Source: Candidatus Nanopelagicales bacterium (GTDB lineage Bacteria > Actinomycetota > Actinomycetes > S36-B12). From it: a DNA stretch of 64,000 nt. The stretch covers positions 124,001 to 188,000 of the forward strand of contig JABAYF010000028.1 of assembly GCA_018609125.1 (NCBI GenBank). The letters are read 5' to 3'. Within the stretch, counting starts at the first letter, position 1; each line of letters opens with the position of its first letter. The notes beneath the pieces are model-generated. The model saw nothing but the letters and a program-made list of their open reading frames with translations, did no database searches and had not been told where the DNA came from. Below are positions 27,620-34,922 of the stretch, piece by piece. Both the position numbers and the translations under genes were made by a program.

Positions 27620-28384
27620 ATGCGCCGTGTGGACCCCGTCACTGCCATCACTCTCGTGGCTGCCGGATTAGCCGCCGGTGCGGTCAACGCGGTTGTGGGG
27701 GCCGGAACACTGATCAGCTTTCCCGTCCTCCTCGCCGCGGGCGCCGGCTCGGTGGTCGCTAATGGAACGAACACACTGGCCATGAGTGTCGGGTCTGCTT
27801 CCTCCGCATGGGCCTATCGACGGGAACTGCGTGGCGTCCGCGGGGTGTTAGGCCTCGCAGCGGTAGCCGCAGTGTTGGGAGCGGCTATTGGGGCGGTGTT
27901 GGTCCTAGCGCTACCCGAAGCAATCTTCACCGCATTCGTTCCCTGGCTCATCCTGTCGGCGGCACTACTCGTAGCAATCCAACCGATTGTGATTGCCCGA
28001 TTGCGTAAAACCAACGCGGGAGAACGCGCGTCTCGACCGCGTGCATTGGCCATGGCGATTGGTGGCAGTTCCATTTACGGTGGGTACTTCGGTGCTGGTC
28101 AGGGAGTAGTTCTGATGGCTGTCCTGGGCTGGCTCTATGACCGCGATCCTCAGCGGGCGAATGCTGCGAAAAACATGTTCGCCGGGATCGCAAACATCAC
28201 CGCGGCCGTCGTCTTCATCGGTGCCGGTCGTGTCTGGTGGGGGGCAGCGCTGATGCTGTCGCTTGGTGCCATTGCGGGTGGGACGTTCGGGGCGCGCCTT
28301 GCTCGGCGGCTTCCCGCCTCAGCGATGCGTGCGGCGGTGGTTGTGATCGGCGTCATTGCGGCCGTGGCCGTGTGGTTGGGGTGA
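27620..28384 (+). CDS. TSUP family transporter (TauE/SafE, sulfite or organosulfonate exporter-like)
   Basis: Polytopic membrane protein of 254 residues with seven to eight hydrophobic segments. It begins with the TSUP repeat signature AAGAVNAVVGAGTLISFPVLLAAG, and the second repeat is recognisable as GGSSIYGGYFGAGQGVVLMAVLGWL. Family members move sulfite, taurine-derived sulfonates or other anions; the substrate here is unknown. ATG 27620 is used; GTG 27629 is a possible alternative. A pair of alternative hairpins sits just upstream. It lies in a compact plus-strand run with the following methyltransferase gene (five bases apart). Confidence 0.85.
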   Translation: MRRVDPVTAITLVAAGLAAGAVNAVVGAGTLISFPVLLAAGAGSVVANGTNTLAMSVGSASSAWAYRRELRGVRGVLGLAAVAAVLGAAIGAVLVLALPEAIFTAFVPWLILSAALLVAIQPIVIARLRKTNAGERASRPRALAMAIGGSSIYGGYFGAGQGVVLMAVLGWLYDRDPQRANAAKNMFAGIANITAAVVFIGAGRVWWGAALMLSLGAIAGGTFGARLARRLPASAMRAAVVVIGVIAAVAVWLG

Positions 28385-28389
28385 GGTAA

Positions 28390-29214
28390 ATGGCGACGCT
28401 GCACTACTTAGACGCTGCGGATGATCCCCGACTCATCGACTATCGAGATCTGACCGATATGGACCTGCGTCTGCGCACTGAGGTGGCAAACGGAGTGTTC
28501 ATGGCCGAGGGTTTTTGGGTTCTGGAGCGTGCCCTCGGGGTGGGTATCAGCCCCCGTTCGGTTTTGTGTCTCCCCAAATTCGAATCTCGTGTGATGTCAC
28601 TGTTAGCGGAAAACGGCGTCGATACTGACGTATTCGTCGGCACCGAGGAGGTCTTGAAAACGATCACCGGCTACCGAGTGCACCGCGGTGCCCTCGCTGC
28701 CATGAATCGTCCACCACACGCTGTACTGGACACGGTCGTGGCGAGTGGCGGGGACCTACTCATCCTGGAAAATCTGGTTGATCCCACGAATGTGGGGCTG
28801 GCGATCCGTTCGGCTGCCGCCCTTGGATTTACCGGCGTGGTCATCTCTGCACGCTGCGCAGATCCGCTGTATCGGCGAGCGGTAAAAGCATCCATGGGAG
28901 CGGTGCTGGGGTTGCCGTGGCACCGCTCACTCGACCTAAGGTCCTCGGTGCAGTCGTTGAGTGACGCCGGAATTGACGTTCTCGCACTTACCCCCGATGT
29001 TCATGCACCACAGTTGCACGCGGTCCTGGGTTCCGATGTTCCTCGGGTGGGTCTGTTGGTGGGCACCGAGGGTGTTGGTCTCACGTCCCGATTGCTGGCG
29101 GCGGCGCGCACTCAAGCGCGCATAGAGATGGCTCCGGGGGTCGATTCACTCAACGTGGCCGCTGCCGTGGCCGTGGCCGCCTACGCTGTCCAAACTGCCC
29201 GACGTACCCGATAG
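28390..29214 (+). CDS. SpoU/TrmH family RNA 2'-O-methyltransferase
   Basis: SPOUT-class methyltransferase of 274 residues. The N-terminal part is a substrate-binding L30e-like domain (VFMAEGFWVLERALGVG), and the C-terminal knot domain shows the three SpoU motifs: LENLVDPTNVGLAIRSAAALG, then RVGLLVGTEGVGL, then INVAAAVAVAAYA-type ending (LNVAAAVAVAAYAVQ). The enzyme methylates ribose 2'-OH in tRNA or rRNA using S-adenosylmethionine; the nucleotide target cannot be told. It resembles RNA methyltransferases next to TSUP transporters only by chance of compact packing. Start ATG has GAGG just upstream. Confidence 0.9.
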   Translation: MATLHYLDAADDPRLIDYRDLTDMDLRLRTEVANGVFMAEGFWVLERALGVGISPRSVLCLPKFESRVMSLLAENGVDTDVFVGTEEVLKTITGYRVHRGALAAMNRPPHAVLDTVVASGGDLLILENLVDPTNVGLAIRSAAALGFTGVVISARCADPLYRRAVKASMGAVLGLPWHRSLDLRSSVQSLSDAGIDVLALTPDVHAPQLHAVLGSDVPRVGLLVGTEGVGLTSRLLAAARTQARIEMAPGVDSLNVAAAVAVAAYAVQTARRTR

Positions 29215-29221
29215 GAGTTCC

Positions 29222-29842
29222 GTGTCCCCAGCTGCACCAACACCATGCGCCCGAGGCGAAATTTGGCTCGTTCGCCACGGACAAACAGAGTGGAGCCGTA
29301 CCGGTCGGCACACTGGTCGTACCGACATCGGTCTGACCGTGATCGGTGAGGATGAAGCCAAGGCGTTAGCGGAGCCGCTGGCATCGCATGCGTTTGGGCT
29401 GGCGCTGTCGTCGCCGCTGATCCGGGCCCGGCACACAGCGGAACTGGCCGGTATGACTGAGGTATCGTCCGACGTGCGATTGTTGGAGTGGGATTACGGT
29501 GGCTGGGAGGGTATGACCACCGACGAGATCCGGGCCCAACGTCATGATGAAAAGTGGACGATCTGGTCGTCACCGGTGCCCCCGGGGACGACTATGGGGG
29601 AGCAAGCAACCGAGGTCGCATCGCGCACCGGAGCGTTACTTTCTGAACTTCGGCCGGTTCTATCGTCTGGTAACGATGTCATTTTATTCGCACACGGGCA
29701 CGTTCTGCGTATTTTGACCGCCACCTGGATAGGGCTGCCGGCCGTTGATGCAAGGCTATGGGCGCTGGACCCGGCCAGGGTCAGCATCCTGGGTCATGAA
29801 CACGAGCAGCAGGTTGTTCGTCAGTGGAATGGCCGCCCCTAG
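29222..29842 (+). CDS. Histidine phosphatase family protein (phosphoglycerate mutase-like)
   Basis: Protein of 206 residues of the branch 1 histidine phosphatase superfamily. The catalytic motif is LVRHGQTEWSRTGRHTGRTDIGLT near residues 15-38, the acid residue lies in LEWDYGGWEG, and the second histidine is in ILFAHGHVLRI. The long insertion and WDYGGWEGMTTDEI segment fit broad-specificity phosphatases such as GpgP/PhoE type rather than true mutases. The GTG start has AGGAG eight bases upstream. Seven bases separate it from the methyltransferase gene. Confidence 0.9.
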   Translation: MSPAAPTPCARGEIWLVRHGQTEWSRTGRHTGRTDIGLTVIGEDEAKALAEPLASHAFGLALSSPLIRARHTAELAGMTEVSSDVRLLEWDYGGWEGMTTDEIRAQRHDEKWTIWSSPVPPGTTMGEQATEVASRTGALLSELRPVLSSGNDVILFAHGHVLRILTATWIGLPAVDARLWALDPARVSILGHEHEQQVVRQWNGRP

Positions 29843-29885
29843 TCGCCATCGCAGCGACAAACGGACAAAAGTGCCGCTGGGCCGA

Positions 29886-29891
29886 TACATT
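29886..29891 (+). promoter_or_regulatory. Leaderless -10 element of the copper-monooxygenase-like gene
   Basis: TACATT, seven bases before ATG 29899; this also decides the start, as upstream in-frame codons to 29824 lie before the promoter. Confidence 0.5.
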
Positions 29892-29898
29892 GGGGTCT

Positions 29899-31113
29899 AT
29901 GACAGATGGGGCAACACGCCGTAACCGACGCTTTGCTTTTCTCGGGGTAATCGCAGCAGGCCTAGTTCTGAGTGCCTGCGCCGGCGCTAGCGATGGCCAG
30001 GTGCCCAAAGTTGCCGCCACCCCAGAACCGGTCGCGGGTGCCCTCACGCAGGCCACCCCCACGCCTCGCGGAGCGATGAGCGACGAAGGAATCGTCACCG
30101 TGGGTCTCACCGACCCCTACACCCCCACCTCGACCGGAGCGGCGACTGATGACTACAGATGCTTCCTGCTCGACCTTGGTCTAGAAGATGACCGCATGGT
30201 CACTGGAGTTCGCTTCGTTCCTGGCAATCCGGCGGTGGTGCACCACGCGATCGTGTATCGGGTGCAGCCTTCCCAGGTAGCCGGTGCGCTTACGCGCGAC
30301 GCTGAGGATGCCGAGCAGGGTTGGTCGTGTTTTGGGGGACCCGATCTGCCCGCCCCGACCGCCGACGATGACGCGCTATCAGCGATTCGCGGCGCGGCTT
30401 GGCTCGCGGCATGGGCACCCGGTGGCCGCGAAGCCATGTTCGGTGACGACGTAGGCGTTGCGGTGGCCGCGGGCAGTCATGCGGTGCTTCAGGTCCACTA
30501 CAACCTGCTCGGTGGTCCCGGCCCTGATCTCACCGAGGTGCAGTTACGCACCGAACCCGATGACGGTTCGCGTCAGGCCCTGCAGACCCTGTTGCTGCCA
30601 GCCCCGGTGGAACTTCCCTGCGCTCCTGAAGAGTCAGGTCCCATGTGTGACCGAGAAACATCGGTTGCCGACACCATCGACCGCTTTGGCGGTGAATCCC
30701 TTCGTACCCTGTGGGGTCTGCATTTGATCTGCGGCAACGATCTCACCAAGCCACCGGCCGGTGCCACGCAATCATGTGATCACAAGGCGCAATCGGACAT
30801 GAAGGTGTACTCCAGCGCCGGACACATGCATCTGCTTGGTCGTAGCATTCAAATTGAGATCAACCCCGAGACCGACGATGCTCAGACGCTGTTAGATATT
30901 GAGTTATGGGATTTTGATAACCAGTCCGCGACCCTCATGGGTGAACCTCAACTCGTGCAAAAAGGTGACGTCTTGCGCGTGACTTGCACCCACGACGTGT
31001 CCCTACGTCAGGTACTGCCCGCCCTCGCCGATATCGAACCGCGATACGTGACCTGGGGTGAGGGTACGACCGATGAGATGTGCCTGGGAATCCTGTCGGT
31101 GACGCGCGCCTGA
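29899..31113 (+). CDS. Lipoprotein with a copper type II, ascorbate-dependent monooxygenase (PHM-like) core
   Basis: Predicted exported lipoprotein of 404 residues. Residues 1-27 form a signal peptide ending in the lipobox LSAC (C27), with R10-R11 in NRRFAFLG giving a Tat-like look. The body has the layout of peptidylglycine alpha-hydroxylating monooxygenase: H115-H116 (VVHHAIVY) and H200 (VLQVHYN) match the CuH ligands, H309-x-H311 (GHMHLLG) and M394 (EGTTDEMC) the CuM ligands. Intervening YRCF, GWSC and AWAPGG elements also fit. All six ligands are retained, so the protein is probably active; substrate unknown. No PAL lyase domain is fused. It shares one base with the next gene start (TGATG). 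Confidence 0.85.
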   Translation: MTDGATRRNRRFAFLGVIAAGLVLSACAGASDGQVPKVAATPEPVAGALTQATPTPRGAMSDEGIVTVGLTDPYTPTSTGAATDDYRCFLLDLGLEDDRMVTGVRFVPGNPAVVHHAIVYRVQPSQVAGALTRDAEDAEQGWSCFGGPDLPAPTADDDALSAIRGAAWLAAWAPGGREAMFGDDVGVAVAAGSHAVLQVHYNLLGGPGPDLTEVQLRTEPDDGSRQALQTLLLPAPVELPCAPEESGPMCDRETSVADTIDRFGGESLRTLWGLHLICGNDLTKPPAGATQSCDHKAQSDMKVYSSAGHMHLLGRSIQIEINPETDDAQTLLDIELWDFDNQSATLMGEPQLVQKGDVLRVTCTHDVSLRQVLPALADIEPRYVTWGEGTTDEMCLGILSVTRA

Positions 31114-31748
31114 TGACCCCGCCGATGGGCCCGGGCGAGACATCGGATGAGTCCACAGTGGACACCGATCGGATACTTACCATTCCGAATCTGCTGAGCA
31201 TGCTCAGACTGCTGCTCATTCCGGTTTTCATCTGGTTGCTTTTCGGACCCGAGGCAGACCTTTGGGCTGTTGCCGTCCTGGCGGTTTCCGGGATCACCGA
31301 CTATCTCGATGGAATTGTTGCTCGCCGCACAGGGCAGGTGTCTCGACTCGGACAAGTTTTGGATCCGCTGGTAGATCGCATCACCATCGCGGCAACCCTG
31401 GTCGCGCTGGCTCTACGCGATGTTATTCCCTGGTGGTTCGTGGCAGCCCTCGCCGCACGTGAACTGTTGCTGTTGGGGCTGCTGCCGATGCTGCGCCGCC
31501 GGGGTTTGGTAGCGCTGCCGGTTCACTACCTTGGCAAGGCCGCCACCTTCGCGTTGTTTTGGGGACTGCCCTTTGTGCTGGCTGGAACAGGAACCGCAAC
31601 CTGGCAAAACGTGGTTGATGTTGTGGGCTGGGCTTTCCTTTTATGGGGACTGGCGCTTTACTGGTACGCGGCTGCTCTCTATGTGGATCAGGCCCTTCGT
31701 GTGCGTCGCCACCTGAGCGCCTTGCCCATGTCATCACCGGTTCAGTAG
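31113..31748 (+). CDS. pgsA: CDP-alcohol phosphatidyltransferase (PgsA-like)
   Basis: Integral membrane enzyme (211 residues from ATG 31113) of phospholipid synthesis. The diagnostic motif D-G-x2-A-R-x8-G-x3-D-x3-D is complete in DYLDGIVARRTGQVSRLGQVLDPLVD. About five hydrophobic helices surround it. The N-terminal ~25 residues are polar (PPMGPGETSDES). Candidates are phosphatidylglycerophosphate synthase or cardiolipin/CDP-alcohol enzymes; PgsA is most likely given the conserved neighbourhood with gcvH-garA (pgsA2 in M. tuberculosis, from memory). The start is coupled to the stop of the copper-monooxygenase-like gene by a one-base overlap. Confidence 0.85.
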   Translation: MTPPMGPGETSDESTVDTDRILTIPNLLSMLRLLLIPVFIWLLFGPEADLWAVAVLAVSGITDYLDGIVARRTGQVSRLGQVLDPLVDRITIAATLVALALRDVIPWWFVAALAARELLLLGLLPMLRRRGLVALPVHYLGKAATFALFWGLPFVLAGTGTATWQNVVDVVGWAFLLWGLALYWYAAALYVDQALRVRRHLSALPMSSPVQ

Positions 31749-31812
31749 ATTGGCGTCCTAGCGAGGTAGTGGCGCGCTAAACGAGTTGAAGATCCATCAC
31801 ACAGGAGGCAAC

Positions 31813-32196
31813 GTGATTCCCGCTGAATTGCATTACACCCCAGAGCATGAGTGGGTACGCGTTACCGAAACGGGGACGGTCGTGGTGGGTATCACTCATT
31901 ACGCCCAGGATGCTTTGGGCGACATCGTGTTTGTGGATCTGCCCGCACCCGAAGCCAATGTTGAAGCCGGTGGATCCATGGGCGAGGTCGAGTCGACCAA
32001 AAGCGTGAGTGAGTTGTACGCGCCCATCGCCGGGCGAATCATCGCGCGAAATGTTGATCTTGAGGCGAATCCGGAAACGATTAATGCCGACCCCTATGGA
32101 GATGGCTGGCTGGTAGAAATCGAACCCGATGGCGGGGTGGACGTTTCCGCGTTGCTCTCGGCATCGGCATACGTTGCGTTGACGGCAGCGGGGTAG
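31813..32196 (+). CDS. gcvH: Glycine cleavage system H protein
   Basis: Lipoyl carrier of the glycine cleavage complex (127 residues) that shuttles the aminomethyl group between P, T and L proteins. The lipoylated lysine is K63 in VESTKSVSELYAPI. The conserved N-terminal YTPEHEWVRV and C-terminal DPYGDGWLVEIEP are present. GTG 31813 is chosen because AGGAGG lies a few bases upstream; ATG 31786 in frame is ignored. The P protein is 2.7 kb downstream behind a glycine riboswitch; no gcvT lies in the window. Confidence 0.96.
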   Translation: MIPAELHYTPEHEWVRVTETGTVVVGITHYAQDALGDIVFVDLPAPEANVEAGGSMGEVESTKSVSELYAPIAGRIIARNVDLEANPETINADPYGDGWLVEIEPDGGVDVSALLSASAYVALTAAG

Positions 32197-32201
32197 CGCC
32201 A

Positions 32202-32714
32202 GTGGACGAACAGGTGAACCCGGGCGAGCAGCGCAGTTGTTTTTCGTGCGGTCAGTCTGCTGACGATGGTGATCGGTTTTGCTCCCAGTGCGGGGCGCCC
32301 CTGCCGGTAACGGCGGTTGAGGCACCGGCGGAAACCACCTCGATGGGCACCGCTGGTCCAGCTTCCAGCGGTGCACTGCCTGCGGTGGGTTCTGGTTACG
32401 TTACCGGTGTTGACGCCGGCGCCAGCGTCTTGGTGGTAAGTCGGGGGCCCGGCGCAGGATCGTCTTATTTGCTTACCGGCGACATCGTCACGGCGGGGCG
32501 TTCACCCGAGGCAGACCTTTTCCTCGACGACATCACCGTGAGTCGGCATCATGTTGAGTTTCGCCGCGCGGGTCAGTCGTGGTCGGTCGCCGATCAAGAC
32601 TCGCTCAATGGCACCTACGTGAATCGCCAGCGTGTTGAGCAACACACCCTGCAGCCAGGTGATGAGGTGCAGATCGGCAAGTACCGGTTTGCCTATCTGG
32701 TCGGCGGTGAGTGA
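32202..32714 (+). CDS. garA: FHA-domain protein with N-terminal zinc ribbon (GarA/OdhI-like)
   Basis: Cytoplasmic phosphothreonine-binding protein of 170 residues. GarA and OdhI inhibit 2-oxoglutarate metabolism (KDH, GDH) until phosphorylated by PknB/PknG at an N-terminal ETTS motif. Here residues 13-30 form a CxxC-x10-CxxC zinc ribbon (CFSC...CSQC), E44-T45-T46-S47 keeps the ETTS motif, and the FHA domain spans ~85-165 with GRSPEADLFLDDITVSRHHVEFRR and DSLNGTYVNRQRV. The residues after ETTS do not match the VFRADL tail of mycobacterial GarA. The gene follows gcvH by five bases and overlaps the MerR gene. Confidence 0.88.
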   Translation: MDEQVNPGEQRSCFSCGQSADDGDRFCSQCGAPLPVTAVEAPAETTSMGTAGPASSGALPAVGSGYVTGVDAGASVLVVSRGPGAGSSYLLTGDIVTAGRSPEADLFLDDITVSRHHVEFRRAGQSWSVADQDSLNGTYVNRQRVEQHTLQPGDEVQIGKYRFAYLVGGE

Positions 32715-33363
32715 GCCGGAAGGCTCGGTATCCGTCGGACGGCCACTGTGGCGTATCGGCGAGGTTGTCGGTGCGCTTGCGGAGGAGTTCCCCGATCTGA
32801 CCGTGTCGAAGGTGCGTTACCTTCAGTCTCGTGGATTGATTACTCCGGTGCGCACCCCGGGCGGAACTCGTGTGTATTCCCGGGCTCACGTTGACACATT
32901 GCGGTTTATTCTGCGTAGCCAGCGCGATGATTTTCTGCCCCTGGCCATTATTGCTGAGCGGATCAACGCCTCCGTCGGACAAGCTCTACCGACAGTGACC
33001 GGTCCTATGCTCCTATCGGCACCAGATCGACGGCCACTGTCGAAGGCGGAACTGGCAGAGGGCAGCGGTTTGGGCATCGAAGTGATTAACGAGTGCATCG
33101 AGCAGGGGCTGATTCGCGGCTTAGACGCAGGCGCCCTCACGGTGTGTCAGGCGGTGGCGGCGCTGATGGGCTATGGACTGGATCCTCGCCACCTGCGGTC
33201 AGTGAGGCTGGCCGTGGACCGAGAGGTGGCCCTCATGGAAGCCGTGGCGGCCACCCCCAAGGGCGGAATGGGTGCGGAGCACGGCCTCGATGAACGAGAC
33301 GCCATCACCGCAGCAATTCTACGTTTACACGTGGCTCTCCTCGTTCATTCACCACCTGCCTAG
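32707..33363 (+). CDS. ftsR: MerR-family transcriptional regulator, FtsR-like
   Basis: DNA-binding regulator of 218 residues from GTG 32707, which overlaps the garA stop by eight bases. The N-terminal MerR winged helix-turn-helix (LWRIGEVVGALAEEFPDLTVSKVRYLQSRGLITPVRTPGGTRVYS) is followed by a long helical region and a C-terminal domain without effector cysteines. Orthologous position next to garA (Rv1828 and the corynebacterial FtsR, an activator of ftsZ; from memory) supports the name, although target genes are not visible. Start alternatives exist within garA but would lie before the conserved region. Confidence 0.85.
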   Translation: MSEPEGSVSVGRPLWRIGEVVGALAEEFPDLTVSKVRYLQSRGLITPVRTPGGTRVYSRAHVDTLRFILRSQRDDFLPLAIIAERINASVGQALPTVTGPMLLSAPDRRPLSKAELAEGSGLGIEVINECIEQGLIRGLDAGALTVCQAVAALMGYGLDPRHLRSVRLAVDREVALMEAVAATPKGGMGAEHGLDERDAITAAILRLHVALLVHSPPA

Positions 33364-33392
33364 GAGTGCGATCGGGGTAGACCGATCAGGGT

Positions 33393-33398
33393 TAGAGT
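33393..33398 (+). promoter_or_regulatory. Leaderless -10 element of the DUF151 gene
   Basis: TAGAGT, six bases before ATG 33405; no ribosome-binding site between. Confidence 0.55.
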
Positions 33399-33404
33399 GA
33401 GCCC

Positions 33405-33896
33405 ATGAAGCCGGTAGAGGTGGTGGGTGTGCGCGTTGAGATGCCCTCTAGCCAACCCATAGTTTTGCTCCGCGAAGTCGACGGAGAGCGCTTCCTGCCT
33501 ATCTGGATCGGGGCGGTCGAAGCAACGGCCATTGCTCAAGCACAGCAAGGGCTTTCTCCTGATAGGCCACTCACCCATGAACTGATGCGCAATATCCTCA
33601 CCGCCCATAACCGGGAACTCACCGCGGTAAATATCGTGTCCCTAGAAGACGGGGTCTTCTTTGCGGATCTGGTTTTCCTCGATGGCGTCGAGGTCAGTGC
33701 CCGCCCCTCCGATGCCATTGCTTTGGCGCTGCGCACTGGTACCCCGGTTTTCGTCGCCGACGATGTCCTGGATGAGGCGGCTATTGAACTTCCCGAGGAA
33801 AGCCCGGATGAAAACACCGAGGTGGAAAAGTTTCGTGAATTCCTCGACCAGATCTCTCCCGAAGACTTCGGTTCGGGCCCTGCGGCGGAGCAGTAG
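33405..33896 (+). CDS. Bifunctional nuclease family protein (DUF151)
   Basis: Small protein of 163 residues of the BFN/DUF151 family, described in plants and bacteria as a nuclease acting on DNA and RNA. Conserved features are PIVLLREVDGERFLPIWIGAVEATAI at the N-terminus, DRPLTHELM in the middle and SARPSDAIALALRTGTPVFVADDVL. The C-terminal acidic tail (EESPDENTEVEKF) is variable. It has its own leaderless promoter and keeps the conserved actinobacterial order ftsR - DUF151 - merR. Confidence 0.9.
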   Translation: MKPVEVVGVRVEMPSSQPIVLLREVDGERFLPIWIGAVEATAIAQAQQGLSPDRPLTHELMRNILTAHNRELTAVNIVSLEDGVFFADLVFLDGVEVSARPSDAIALALRTGTPVFVADDVLDEAAIELPEESPDENTEVEKFREFLDQISPEDFGSGPAAEQ

Positions 33897-33996
33897 CGTC
33901 GGACAGCGGCGGGTCGCATTGACCCGATCGCCAGATGTCCATAACCTCAGGTCAGGTACATGCACGGATTTGCACTCGGTCACAGTGAAATACTTG

Positions 33997-34659
33997 ATGA
34001 AAGGGCAGGTGTCTTTGGTGGATTCCACCTCCGATCTTCCCTTGGCTGGGCTTCCTGCATCGGGTCTCGACCTCGCCGACGTGCCCAGCACCGTGGATGT
34101 GACCTTTGACCAGTCCTCGCTCTTCGACGAAGACTCGTTGCGCCCGGCCGCTGTTCATTTGGGCTATCGCGGTCCGGTGGCCTGTTCGGCTGCGGGCATT
34201 ACCTATCGCCAACTTGACTACTGGGCGCGCACCGGACTGGTCGAACCAAGTATTCGACCTGCATCTGGCTCCGGCACTCAGCGCCTCTACAGTTTCCGCG
34301 ATATTTTGGTGCTGCGTATCGTGAAGCGGCTCATCGATACCGGAGTGTCCCTGCCCAATATCCGCATAGCCGTGGAGCATTTAGCTGCTGAAGGCGGCAC
34401 CGATTTGGCACGCATCACCTTGATGAGTGATGGGGCCACGGTGTATGAGTGCCGGAGTTCGGCAGAGGTAATCGATCTCGTTCGTGGCGGTCAAGGCGTG
34501 TTCGGCATTGCTGTGGGGCGCGTGTGGGCAGAGGTGGAAGGCAGCCTGGCCCAGTTACCCGGTGAGCGCAGTATGGACACCGACGACGACGGGGCGACCG
34601 ATTCTGGACTTCCCGATGAACTCAGCGCCCGACGATTGGCGCGTCGCTCGGCGAGTTGA
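33997..34659 (+). CDS. MerR-family transcriptional regulator (Rv1830-like)
   Basis: Second MerR protein of the cluster, 220 residues from ATG 33997. After ~55 acidic residues the helix-turn-helix is seen as GYRGPVACSAAGITYRQLDYWARTGLVEPSIRPASGSGTQRLYSFRDILVLR, with a variant recognition segment distinct from FtsR. Other possible starts are GTG 34009 (AAAGGG upstream) and GTG 34018; the frame remains open upstream but overlaps DUF151 and lacks conservation. The C-terminal tail is acidic. Its role is unknown; in mycobacteria the homologue has been linked to cell division and drug tolerance. Followed by the glycine riboswitch. Confidence 0.85.
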   Translation: MKGQVSLVDSTSDLPLAGLPASGLDLADVPSTVDVTFDQSSLFDEDSLRPAAVHLGYRGPVACSAAGITYRQLDYWARTGLVEPSIRPASGSGTQRLYSFRDILVLRIVKRLIDTGVSLPNIRIAVEHLAAEGGTDLARITLMSDGATVYECRSSAEVIDLVRGGQGVFGIAVGRVWAEVEGSLAQLPGERSMDTDDDGATDSGLPDELSARRLARRSAS

Positions 34660-34675
34660 TTCACTCAAAGCCCGC

Positions 34676-34681
34676 TAGCAT
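34676..34681 (+). promoter_or_regulatory. Candidate -10 element for the riboswitch-gcvP transcript
   Basis: TAGCAT 17 bases after the upstream stop codon and about 35 bases before the first aptamer. No clear -35 box; a nearby TAATAACT (34688) is an alternative. Confidence 0.3.
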
Positions 34682-34711
34682 GTCGCCTAATAACTGAATG
34701 CTCGGCCGTTT

Positions 34712-34918
34712 GATCCCGCGCGGGAGAGAGTTACTCGACACCCTCGCGTAGCCGCCGAAGGAGCAACCTCCCCGGAAACTCTCAGGCACCTGAACCGCGT
34801 GGGAAAGGCAACTCTGGAAAGTGGTGTGCCCGCAGCGGCCCACCCACCGACGGTGCAAGCCCGCTACCTACGGGTGAAGCTCTCAGGTCGTGCCAAGGCA
34901 CGAGGTCAGAGGGGGAGT
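34712..34918 (+). promoter_or_regulatory. Tandem glycine riboswitch upstream of gcvP
   Basis: Two consecutive aptamers. Aptamer 1 (~34717-34820): P1 arms AGAGTT and AACTCT, with the core GCCGCCGAAGGAGCAA and GGAAACTCTCAGGCACC. Aptamer 2 (~34822-34917): CACCGACGGTGCAAGC, GTGAAGCTCTCAGGT and the closing GGTCAGAGGGGGAG. The latter ends in the Shine-Dalgarno GGGGGAG of gcvP, so the second P1 helix sequesters or frees the ribosome-binding site: a translational ON switch that lets GcvP be made when glycine is plentiful (family knowledge). Confidence 0.93.
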
Positions 34919-34922
34919 GGTG

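Noticed and set aside
29824-29898. Earlier ATG for the copper-monooxygenase-like gene
   Set aside because: It is upstream of the TACATT promoter and would place 25 hydrophilic residues before the signal peptide.
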